Shown here one piece after another: positions 13,995 through 36,200 of a stretch of DNA of 64,000 bases. Every line of letters begins with the position of its first letter. The stretch's first letter is position 1. A program made the translations under genes and the position numbers. The DNA lies in the NCBI GenBank assembly GCA_964247055.1, contig OZ176052.1:6386001-6450000 (forward strand). The letters run 5' to 3'. This stretch comes from Paragordius varius (lineage: Eukaryota > Nematomorpha). A model generated the notes under the pieces. The model was not told where the DNA came from. It made no database searches and worked only from the letters and a program-made list of their open reading frames with translations.

Positions 13995-15294
13995 TCTATA
14001 TATTATAAAAATGGAAAATGCTGGCTTTATGATCTGTTTCCGGAAAACCGGTAAACCCATTCAAATCCAAATATCAAACAAATATAATCATTAATCGCCT
14101 TTTTTTGAATTAGGTTAGTTTGGGCCCACCCCGTGTAAAAAACGTTTTTTTAAAACAGAATCTGCGAAAATCGTGTATTTGAGACAATTTTCCGGAGAAC
14201 GTGTTGGCCATTCAATTTCAAATATGATTTTTGTTTAGTTTTTTTCGATTGCGCCAAACATAGTCGTCTCGCTTTTTTAATTTAAGCCCTCTTTTTACCC
14301 GCTCCCCCCGTAAAATGCCATTTTTTTCAAAAAACAAAGTCCACAAAAATAAGTTTTTGATTCTATTTTTCGCCAGAGGGAGACCGTAAAAATTCAATAA
14401 GGATTCTACGTATTCCCTGTTTTAAAAGGCAAAAATTTTAGTCAAGCTGATGATAGCTGCTGAGTAAGGAGCTACCCGTGAAAAACTGACCCGTCATATC
14501 GAAATTGCGTGCTCTTGGGGCTAAGTTTCAGAAAACCTATCAGGCCATATGAGTTCAATAGCTGCTTAAAGTTTAACCCGTAAAAAGTCAAAAATTTTAG
14601 TCGAGCGGATTTTTTAAATTAGCCGTTAAATAGACCCTTTACGCCCTAAAAAATGCGCTATCATTGAACTTATTTAGTTTTGAAGCCATTCTTCCATAAA
14701 GTATTAGGAATGCGCGATGATTCCAGGTATAAAGGGAAATTTTTTTTATCTAACTACATTTTTATATTGGCCTCTGGGTAGAGGGCTACCCGCCTACAAC
14801 TACCATCATATCGATACAGCATGCCTTTGGAGCCAAATTTCAGAAAACTTATGAGAGTATGTGAATCATTTTAAAACTTCGTGCCGCATAACAAAATTGC
14901 TTATAAAATAAAAAATATATTATGCTCATTTCAAATAAAATTGTCTTCTATCTCAATATTTAAACGAGACAATTAAATGATCAATCAGACTTTATTGATT
15001 TTAAACATATAATCGTATTTTATTGTTTTATTATTTATTTATCTATCATATGTATAGGATGTTACCTCTTTTTACCCGCTCCCAATGCCATTTTTTTTAC
15101 AAAGTCCACAAAAATAATTTTTTGAATCTATTTTTCGCCCAAGTAAACAATATATTAGTATGAATGCACCGTTTTGAAATTCCTATGAGATCATAGCTAT
15201 TAAATAATGTTTCGAAATAATTCACATATTGTGGATCATTTTATTGTCCTTTTTTTCAAATAGCCCCCCCCCCTACCCCCGAGATTTAAGCTAG
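13995..15294 (+). mobile_element. Helitron-like non-autonomous element, copy 1
   Basis: It begins with TC at 13995 (TCTATATATTATAAAAATGG) and ends with CTAG at 15291-15294, sitting between a host A and T, as Helitrons do. The start matches 34261 and 35316, and the end block CGAGATTtAaGCTAG matches 35452-35466 (CGAGATTcAcGCTAG). A C-rich tract precedes the end, as in copy 2, but the 3' hairpin is degenerate here. The interior has homologous diverged blocks (for example GTGTTGGCCATTCAATTTC) and a second internal duplication near 14480-14560 versus 14770-14860. No Rep/helicase coding is present. Confidence 0.7.
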
Positions 15295-15751
15295 TTATAA
15301 TATAAATATTAAAATGCATATTGTAACATATGTAAAATATAATTTCAGCGATTTATTGCATTTATTTTCATGATAATAAAAATGGATATCTATACATAAT
15401 AAAAATAGTGAAATATAATTTTATATACATAATGCATATTTTTGGTCTTTGTAATATTTTTACTCTTTTTTTTCTGTTTTTCTAATTAATGTTTAATGTA
15501 TTAAATTTAAATGTTTATTTATAATTTTACCTGTTTTTGTGAGAATTTAAAATAACATTTTTAGGGCGTTATCAATCATGTAACTAGTTATTTAACATAT
15601 TATGTATTACGTTACAGTATCTCATAAATGCAGTATCCAACTTAGTTTTTAGCTCAGCTTACCTAGTTTAATATTATTATACCCAATACTTACCAGCATA
15701 CATACGGCTTAAAAACACCTATGTAAGCTAACTTAACTCAAACAAATTGTA
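15295..15751. other. Spacer and probable 3' UTR side of the poly(A) polymerase gene
   Basis: AT-rich, no gene seen. On the minus strand it follows the poly(A) polymerase stop codon (15754-15752), so it should hold that gene's 3' UTR and cleavage site. Confidence 0.4.
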
Positions 15752-26854
<11,103 letters not shown>

Positions 26855-27114
26855 ATTATTTCTAAAATAAATATAAATTTTACTTAGCCATCATATGAAA
26901 TGCCTGTAGACTTCTGGCGAATCAAAAGTATGGCGGCTAAATCAGAACGTAAAATGTGACACTGCAATTAGAATTATGAAATAGTCAAAAAAATATAATT
27001 AAAACTATCCAATTTTTTTTAGATTAGTGTAAAAATATAAGGCAGTACTCTGAATTTTATGAAATTTTATTAATAAAATAAATATAATATGCAAAATGTC
27101 TTTTAAAGCTTTAA
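26855..27114. other. 5' flank of the poly(A) polymerase gene
   Basis: About 260 bp between the poly(A) polymerase start codon and the first transposon end. Promoter and 5' UTR should lie here, but no definite element is visible. Confidence 0.35.
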
Positions 27115-28120
27115 ACAGTGTCCAAAAATCATGATGAAATATATATTCTGATCGAAAGATTATCATGATTTTTTGATTTTGGCCCCTACGAGTGATTTGA
27201 AAAAGTTTCTAACACTTTTGTGATAGATCCATATCAAAAAGTGGCTAAATTTGCGCACATTTTTTAATTAAATTTTTGGTGAAAGTTAAATGCTTCAATC
27301 CAAAAATATTCAATTTTATCATTAACTACATATAAAAAGTAAAACAATATTTTAAATTCATGTTGGCTACGAATCCCAAATTTCTTTGCTCTTTTAAAAT
27401 GTGGGTTTTTAAAATAAACACAAAAAAACAATGCTTGAAAAAAATTGTAAATATAGGTTAATATTGATCTCAGCTAAAAATATTTCTCTAAAATTTTAGC
27501 TAGAAAAATTTGGAAGCGTACTTAATGCTATTTTAAGGTATGATGAAAACGGCATGAAAACGCTTTAAATTGTTGTTTATACAAAAATTCACTGAAATTT
27601 GAAAAACGGACATTAAAGTAAAATTCTGAAGCGATAGAAATAATTAGCGTCATCAAATTATCTAGAAAAAGTGTAGTTCTAATATCTTAAAGGGTTTTTT
27701 TACCGTTCCTTCATGCGCTTAAGTAGTATCTAGCACGATTCAACAAAAATTTGACAAAAATTATTTACTGATATTTATCATAATCCTATGTTTAAAATTA
27801 TTATCGCGCAATTTAGGGATTTTAATAAAATCTAGCGCTTTTTTAGAAGTGCAGAAATATTTGGGGCTTTCGAGTTCACATCTAAAACTAAAAGTTTTTA
27901 AAAATATTGATTCGCTTTTTATATGTAGGTGGCATCTAGCTTTCAAAAAATATGTGATTAATCTGAGCCATTTTCTTATAAGCAGCCCTTACTATAAATA
28001 ACTTTCTTATATTGGTGGTGAAGACCAAAATCAAAAGAGCGAGATTATCCTGATACATGTTCCTTTCAGAATATAATTTATGAGGATAGTATTTAATACT
28101 TACGATTTTGGACGCAGTGT
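27115..28120. mobile_element. Tc1/mariner-like foldback element with long terminal inverted repeats
   Basis: Left end ACAGTGTCCAAAAATC (27115) and right end GATTTTGGACGCAGTGT (to 28120, followed by TA) are inverted copies. The similarity continues inwards for several hundred bases: TGATTTTGGCCCC near 27180 pairs with the reverse of 28025-28040, and ACATATAAAAAGTAAAAC near 27329 pairs with the reverse of 27917-27900. There is no transposase. Short termini of this type with TA flanks fit Tc1/mariner non-autonomous elements. Confidence 0.65.
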
Positions 28121-28139
28121 TACATAGAAAATATGTTTA

Positions 28140-29670
28140 TATATAAGTGTCCACACTGATAGGAAAATGTATTGAGTTATCAAGGTAATTTTGATTTTAG
28201 CCCTTACACTTTTATAGTATGACATATCAGAAAATGGCTAAATTTGTTCACAATTTTTTAAATTTTGGGAATAAATGCTTAATTCCAAGAAAAATCCCTA
28301 ATATATATGTAAAACTACCTATAATGTGAGCTCCGAAAGTCCTAAATTTTTTGGTATTTTAAAATCGGCTAGTTCTCTTAAAATAATCGAAAAAATGCCG
28401 GGAATGCGCACTAAAAATTCATATATGCTTAACATTCATATGCTAATATTTTTTCAAAAAAATTTTCCAAAAATTAATTTTCAGCAAAATTTTGTTGGAG
28501 CGTACTTCGCACTTGAGGCATGACACGGTATAGAAACGCATTAAGATATTATAAAACTTTTTTTCTTATAATTCAATGATGCTGAGCATTTCTATCCTCT
28601 CAGAATTTAATTTATCCTACATAATCATTATTGCAGCTATAATTCAACTAAAATTAAATGAGTTTATTGGGTAAATTTTCGATCACTACAATTAATATTA
28701 ACGTAAAAAATAAATTTAAAATATAAACTAAAGATAAAAGTAGAAAGTATAAAATATTAAATAAGTTATGAAACTAAAAAAAACATGAGTGTTATGCTGT
28801 TAAGAAAAATGTTTGTAGTGTTATTTATTTTTATGTGATCTTTCTTTCTGTTTATTATTTTTTCTTTGTTTATTAAAACTTTCCTTTAATATTTCTTTTG
28901 TTCTATTTTTTTCTTTATCGACAACTTTGGCATCCCAGTTTATTTTATGTTTGCATTTAAAGGATGATATGCCAAAGCCGAATCATTTGTTTTACTCTTG
29001 TTAATTGCCGTTTTACGTTCTTTCATCTGACTAGTCCTCTTTTTGTTTGTCCTACGTACACACTGTCGCAGTTGTTTTTTTATAAAAATTAGCGAAAATT
29101 GAAAGTAAACGATGTTTAAATATTGAATTTTGAAGAATGTTCAGCATCATCGAATTTTATAGAAAAAGTGTTTATACTAATGCATTTTATACCGTTTCCA
29201 TCATGCTTCATTAGTATGAAGTACGCAAACAAAATTGTGCTAATAATTATATTTTTTGAAAAAATGCATTTTTAAATAATATTTCTAATTAATATCAAAT
29301 TTAGCGTATATTTTTTTTGCGCAATTCTAGCATTTTTGTATTTATTTTAAAATAACCAAATAATTTTAGAAGGATAAAAAAATTGACACTTTCGAAGCCC
29401 ACATTTAAAAATCAAAATTTAATACAAATGTTGTTTTGCTTTTTATATGTATTTTATGTATATTTGAGTAGTATTTTTTGGATAAAGCATCAAGCTATTG
29501 CTAAAAAAAATTTATTAAACAAAATATGCGTTTTGCCATTTTCTGATATGGAGCAATTACTATAAAAATGTAAATAAAAACACGCGTAGACAACGAAAAG
29601 CACCATGATAATCCTGTTACTTTTCCTATCTATTTCATCGGGATATTTTTGTGAACATGGCATAATATGA
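28140..29670. mobile_element. Second Tc1-like long-inverted-repeat element with a captured or inserted core
   Basis: The left arm (about 28148-28540) and right arm (about 29160-29665) are inverted relatives of each other and of the 27115-28120 element. Shared words include ATATCAGAAAATGGC and GATAATCCTG. Between the arms lies unrelated DNA, including the GIY-YIG remnant at 28824-29072. Ends are worn, so the borders are approximate. Confidence 0.5.
28824..29072 (-). pseudogene. Remnant of a GIY-YIG endonuclease (Penelope-like element)
   Basis: Minus-strand translation gives CDSVYVGQTKR (the YVGQTKR start of retroelement GIY-YIG domains), then TAINKSKTNDSALAYH and, after a change of frame, KHKINWDAKVVDKEKNRTKE. 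The order and spacing match the C-terminal endonuclease of Penelope-like elements (YVGQT..., SALAEH, H.I.W). It is broken, with frame changes, and no reverse transcriptase is attached. It is a fossil piece, not a working gene. Confidence 0.7.
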
Positions 29671-29877
29671 TTTCAATATAACCTTTTTTTCGTGGTAAAT
29701 ATATAAACACCTTTTTACTTTCAATAATTTGTATCCACACACTTAAGTTTTTATCAATTTTCATTTAATCTTGTGTGTGTGTGTATTACGATAAATATTA
29801 TAATAAATTTGATTCGTGTTATTAAATATAATAAATTTTGTCCTGCGTCTTTTAAAATATCTGGTCACTATCGTATG

Positions 29878-29974
29878 GGTCAAAATAAAAAAGCACCATG
29901 ATAATCCTGATACAGTTTCCCATGAAATATATATTTCACCAGGTTTTTATACCCCTCGATTTTGGACGCAGTGT
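29878..29974. mobile_element. Solo end of the Tc1-like family
   Basis: A CACCATGATAATCCTGATAC block leads to the terminus GATTTTGGACGCAGTGT (29958-29974), matching 28020-28120. A further related piece without a terminus lies at about 30225-30300. Confidence 0.55.
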
Positions 29975-30419
29975 AGTATCTTAAAATCATGTTATACCGT
30001 ATCCACCATTCATCAAAAAAGCATAAAAATCGCTTTACCAAAAATTTTTTATAAATTAAATTTTTGTGAGAAATATCCATTTTTGCGAAATATTTTTTTG
30101 ATGTAAAATTTTAACATATATTTATAAATTTATCGGACAATATTGGTCCTATCGCATTTTTTCTGAATCTAACAAAAAGTGAGCAAATTTTGACATTTTT
30201 GATATGAAGCTTAAATCACTTTTAAACCATTAAAAGCACCATGTAATTCTGATACATTTTCCTATCAGAATGTTAAATTTAATTACGATATTTCTATATA
30301 CCCAAAAATTTGTTTAAAATTTTTATTTTTGGACATATATTTTTGCATGGGTTGCAACTAGTTGCTAATTAAAATAAGGGCTTCACTATGATTTATGGAA
30401 TCAATATATTAGCAATAAT

Positions 30420-30725
30420 GTGTTTAGGTTTCCTAATTACTTCCAAAACACCATTTGCTGTAAATATTTTCAACTCCTAAGTTTACACGTGTGGGAACGA
30501 AACCCCGCGTTATCGAAAAAATGGCTCTGCCTGATTCTTGTTTTAATAATATGGTTAATAACCATTATTGGATTTTTATCCCTACACCTTTTGGAAAAAG
30601 TTGTTAAAGCCAAAAATTTAAATAATTTTATTCGAATCCCTTTAATTTACAACGTGAGCACGGACAATACTATGCACATAACGCATAATATTTTAAATTT
30701 TAAATATATAAGTCAAGGACGATAA
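30420..30725 (+). CDS. Hypothetical single-pass membrane protein or exon, unrecognised
   Basis: Open frame of 101 codons with more balanced codon use than the noise around it. It reads a soluble start, WERNPALSKKW, then a strong hydrophobic segment of about 22 residues (LCLILVLIIWLITIIGFLSL), then LEKVVKAKN and a polar end. A usable splice donor (GTGAGC) follows the codons for IPLIYN, so the real unit could be a first exon coding a signal anchor. I know no family match and found no convincing partner exon before the UNC5 gene. It could equally be an isolated remnant. Confidence 0.25.
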   Translation: MFRFPNYFQNTICCKYFQLLSLHVWERNPALSKKWLCLILVLIIWLITIIGFLSLHLLEKVVKAKNLNNFIRIPLIYNVSTDNTMHITHNILNFKYISQGR

Positions 30726-30984
30726 AATAGATAATCAGGGCCCCTAACTAAAACCGAACCATTAGCTATGTTAGAAAAAGATAAAAAATCGCAGGACTCT
30801 AATTAAACATCAGTAAAATCTGGAACAATTTATTTTGCAAAAACATTTTTTGAAAATGAAACGCAACAGGGAATATTTTGTTTGAATCGGTTTTTTAACT
30901 AAAAATATAAAAATAAAAAATAGGAGGATATTATATATAAAAGGAAAATTAGGTCACATTTTAAATTTAAATGTGTAAAAATTA

Positions 30985-32042
30985 GACTAGACAACAAATT
31001 TTAAATTTAAGAACCATTTTTGTAAATTTAAAATTTATTTCATTAAGGTACACAAATAGTATATCTGAAAAAAAATTGCACTTAAAACCTTTTTATTTGG
31101 GTTTATCGAAAAATTTTGGCCCCAACTTAACATTAAACTCGAAATTTTCAAAACGAGATTTTAGATATAGACCCATGTATTTTATATCATCCGAAAGAGG
31201 GCGAACTTAACCCGAATAGTAGAAGGTCAATTAAATCGATCTGACGTAAAAGTTATTAAGCTTTATATAGTCAAAATTTTTAAACCATAAATAAGTCAAA
31301 CATTTTCACAGACAAACCAATTTAAAATCATATAAATTATTTATTTTCATTATTAGAATATCATTAGAATAAAATTAAAAAAAAATCTTTAAAAAAGCTT
31401 ATGGTTTGTTTTTTTCAAAAAAAAATATTTCATAATTATTTACCAAGTTAATACTAAAATGCCTAGTTACAACTGCAAATTTATTTCATAATGGTTATAA
31501 AAAATTAATATACCTTAAACTATATTTCTAGTCTTTGAAATTTATAGTTTGGCCTTCTAAAAAAATATTATCATGGTAATATTTAAAAAAAACAAAAAAA
31601 TAAAAATGGCTGTTTTAAATGACATAAAAGCAATAAATAAGTGTTTTGATCAGAAAAAAATTTTCCTGTTAACTACATTAGACATTCATTGCCATCTCTA
31701 CAAAGTTTGAGCTATTTTCATCCATTAGTATTAAAAATATATTAAATAAGAAAAACGCCATCGCCTTGTGGGTTAGCTTCCTATGTCCAATATTAACTAT
31801 CGATGTAAAACACATTAGTATGCATTGTATAGAGTTTTTAATACTCTTTTGAATGATATGCAAATGGGAATTTGTCGTACATTTTCAAAGAAAAACTTTT
31901 GGTAAAATTTTGATAAAGAAGGCGCATAATCATAAAAAACTAAATTATAAAAAATTCTTAGATGTAATTTAAATTTTATTTCAGAATTACTGTAAAATGA
32001 TATTTAATATCATAACTCGAGTGATAAAATTGTTGTTTAGTG
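30985..32042. mobile_element. CACTA/CMC-like non-autonomous element, copy 1 (older)
   Basis: The left end (g)ACTAGACAACAAATTTT and the right end AAATTGTTGTTTAGTG are inverted repeats. The whole 1058 bp is collinear with 58295-59403 (for example TTTATTTCATTAA.GTACA, then TTTTGGCCCC, ATGTATTTTATATCAT and TTTTTAATACTCTTT in order). Subterminal parts also fold back. Base changes and worn ends suggest this copy is the older one. No transposase frame. Confidence 0.7.
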
Positions 32043-33246
32043 TCATGATATATTTTAAAATTGGAATAAGTAGATATACACATCAACTATGACCCTTTGA
32101 GAATTTTTTTTGATTTTTAGAAAACACTGGACTTATATAAAACAATGTAAAAATTACAAAAATAATGTAAATGCGTTTTACTGTAGTTATTTATCCTGAT
32201 ATTCCCAAGTAATATATAAATTTGGCTAACGTTTTTTTAAATCAATTAAATTTATTCAAGAAGTTCAAAATGTATTTTTATGTTTGGTGGATCACAAAAA
32301 AAGAAAAGGAGATTGGTTATCAATTTTTTAACAAAACCAAAATTAATTTGACAAATAAATATTTTTGGAATTAAAACTATTAGAATAGTTTCTATAAATA
32401 TCGTGGGAATCCACGAAATGACTTGGAGCCGAAAAACGGTCCTGATTTTCCTGGTTAAAACCTAAATTGTAACAAAAATTTATAAAGATTAAATTGCAAC
32501 GGGTATTTCCAATCAACTTTACGCAATAAATATCAGTGTGATCAATCAAAAGTGCCTTTTACGATTTAATAATGGTGATTTATTATACACATCCTAATCT
32601 GGATATTAATGTGATTTTAAAACGATTTGGGGTCAATAAAATATGCACCACAGCCCTAATTTACATCTAATTAGCATGAAAGTACTCAATCCAAATAATT
32701 TTTATATAATAATAAATTATATAATAAAGTTAAAACTCAATGCAGACATTTTAAGCCAAAGGATAATTTGGTCAAATATAAAGTTCTTCTTGGAACTAGT
32801 TAGATATAATATTTATAAGATAAAATCTACAATGTTTATTGGCTACAAACCATAATGACACACAATTTGAGGTTAATTTTTTGGATTTGCTGTTTAGACT
32901 TTGACTTTCTTAATATTTTCTTTATAGTTATCATGTCTCTTTTCCTCCAATATAATCTAATTATATATTTTTTGGCTAATAAAAAGGATACATCAAAATT
33001 ATTATTGACAAAATATGATATTTTTGGTTTGGTTAATTTGTTTAAGATAAATAAACGTCTTTTGCTACATGTCCCTGTGAGACTATTTTATTCCCTGGAC
33101 TTCAGAGTTTTTTTTACAATTATTATACAAACTTGGTGTATCTCTTTAAAATTTAATTTAGGTTGTGTTTAGCTGTGGTCTATCAAAATTATTTAATTAT
33201 ATATGATTAAACTAAATTTGATACGATTTAAATATTTTATTTTTAA

Positions 33247-36200
33247 ATGAAAACTTTACTGATTATACTAATTTTTCCAATTTTTGAATCACGATATTCA
33301 TTATATGAATCAACTGAGAACTCATTATTTACTAATATTAATAATTCAGAATACCAAAATTCAAATGGTATATTTTATTGATTAAATTTTTATACATGTT
33401 TAAAAATCGTTATTTCATTATAATCATGGATAAATATTTTTATAAAAAAAATTCCTATATTTAAGGAAAAGTTTTTCAGATGATAATAATTAAGTTTCTT
33501 CAAATACTTAACATGCATACACAAAAAGCATAAAATACTTGACATTATTGTATATAAAAATATTGAATCTTTTAATTATTTTAGCCAATATTTTATTTTA
33601 TTTAATTTTTCCTAAAACGATTCTAGTTATACAAAAATATAATATTCTTTTAATAAATAATTATCTTATAAATTTATTAAAACTTCTGAAAAAGAAAGAG
33701 GTTGATTTATTTCGCTGAAAAGCGGATCTTTATTATATATGGCATTCAATCAATCGTAGTTTTGCGCTTAAAAACTTAAGATTTCTAATTTTAAAAAGTT
33801 TTAAAGACATATTTAAAACATATGTAGAATTTAAACAGTTCTTAACACTACATCATACATTATTATAATCACCCTGTTTAAAAATATTTTTTAAGGTATT
33901 TTAGGCTCTTTACTACATTTAGAATCAAGCAAAATCTTTATATCAATTTATTATTCATAAAGTACAATCAAATTTTGGATAAAAGCACATATTTCGGAAA
34001 AATAATCTGAAACATTAAAAGTTTATTTTATACTTATATATAAAACTTAATATTTATCATATTCCCTTTGGCGACATTTAACAAAAATTTTAAATGAAAC
34101 AAGAAAAAACCACAATTGGTATAATTTTTTCTCTTATTAAATTAGTTATCAATTTAAATACTGTAAATTTATTAAACAGCATAATTTACATACCCACGCC
34201 TTCATTTCTAGTATTTAAAAAAATAGTTTATATTTGATGAAAAATCCCATAAAACCCTAATCTATATATTTATAAAAATGGAAAATGCTGGCTTTGTGAT
34301 ATGGTACAGGAAAACCGGTAGACCCAATCAAACCCAAATATCGAAAAAATATAATTATTAATAAATGTCCCGACAATAGCTTCGCCCTTTTTTTGAAATA
34401 GGCCCCCAGTTCGGGCCCACCCCGTATGAAAAACGGGTTTTTTTAAAAACAGAAGTCCATAAAATCGTGTTTTTGAGACAATTTTCCGGAGAACGTGTTG
34501 GACCATTCAATTTCAAATATGATTTTTGTTTTCTTATTTTCGATTGCGCCGAACATAGTCGAGTCACTTTTTTGATTTAGGCCCTCTTTTTACCCGCTTT
34601 CCCCGTAAAATGCCATTTTTTTCAAAAAGCAAAGTCCACAAAAATAATTTTCTAAATCGATTTTTCGCCCTAGGTATGAGACCGTAAAAATTCAATAAAG
34701 ATTCCACGTATTCCCTGTTAAAAGGCAAAAATTTTATTCTACTGTTTATTTGATGATAGCTGCTGGGTAAGGAGCTACCCGGTAAAAACTGATTTTTCAT
34801 ATTACTTTGTGATCTGTTTCCGGAAAACCGGTGAACCCAATCAAATTTAAACATCGAAAAAATTTAATCATTAATGAATGCCCCGACAATAGCTTCGCCC
34901 TTTTTTGGAATTAGGTCCCCAGTTTGGGCCCACCCCCTGTGAAAAATGGGTTAAGTCAATTTTTTGGAGAACGTGTTGGACCATTCAATTTCAAATATGA
35001 TTTTGTTTACTTATTTTCGATTGCGCCGAACATAGTCGAGTCACTTTTTTGATTTAGGCCCTCTTTTTACCCGCTCCCCCCGTAAAATGCCATTTTTTTT
35101 CAAAAAAACAAAGTCCACAAAAATATTTTTTTGATTGTATTTTTTTGCCCACGGTATGAGACTGTAAAAATTCGAGAAAGATTTTTCGTATTGCCTGTTA
35201 AAAGGCAAAAATTTTAGTCAAGCGTTTCTTTGATGATAGATGCTGAGTAAGGAGTATCTATCATATGTATAGCATGTTAAAAGATATATGGATATTAATA
35301 CATTATTTATGGTAATCTATATATTTATAAAAATGGAAAATGCTGGCTTTGTGATCTGGTACAGGAAAACCGGTAGACCCATTCAAATCCAAACTTCGAA
35401 CCCCCCCCCCCCCCCAGAAGTCCGAAGGACTTCCTCGGGCTGCGTAGCAGCACGAGATTCACGCTAGTGTTTAAATAAAAATTAATAAATGTATATATAA
35501 TTAATTGGTGTTTCTAACTGTATAAACTGGAAGCGATTTTTATCATTTTGAGCCATTATGATTTAGGGTTCATAACTTTTTAAGTATAAATTCTAGTAAA
35601 TAATGTAAGTCAAGTCGGTTTATATTTTGAGCAAAGGGCCGCAGAGTTAAGAGATGTTATCGATTACGCCGCATAAGAATATATATTCTTACGGCAGAAT
35701 AAGGCATAAATAGAATATAGGACAAAAAAATTATTTAAAATATTTTTCTATATTAGTTATTAAACCATCTCATTCACTAAAACATTATTCTGTAATAACC
35801 AATTGAAAATATAATTTGATACCAAAATGCTGTGTTTTTGTAATTAGTAATGATATATTTGAAAATTGGTATATTATAAAAATTATATATTTATAAAAAT
35901 AAATTATGTTATAATCATAATAAAATTTTACAGAAAAAATATAAGCACTTAAGAGTTTTGCTAAAATTAGGTAATAAAAGTAAATATGTCCCCTATAAAT
36001 TTTACTAAAGTCACGAGGCGACTTTGACAGATCTTATTATAACTAATATATTGATAATATTGTTTTAGGAAACGCATACTTGGTTCATACATAAAAAATT
36101 ATGGATCATCTATTGTATAATTAGATGATTGTGAATATAATTTAATACAAGCATATTTGTTTTAAGAATATAATTCAAAAACAACATTTTACATAATTTT

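Larger units (their letters stand above)
29975..33246. other. Intergenic and promoter-proximal DNA upstream of the UNC5 gene
   Basis: It contains the hypothetical membrane frame at 30420-30725, the CACTA-like element at 30985-32042, and otherwise AT-rich sequence. Open frames at 32343-32549 (minus) and 32855-33172 (plus) resemble no protein I recognise. Confidence 0.4.

Noticed and set aside
32343-32549. 68-codon minus-strand frame with fairly balanced codons (GFNQENQDRFSAPSHF)
   Set aside because: No partner exons or family likeness found; kept only as a note.
32855-33172. 105-codon hydrophobic open frame just upstream of UNC5 exon 1
   Set aside because: Phe/Ile/Leu-rich as expected from T-rich DNA; no family features, no clear splice links.
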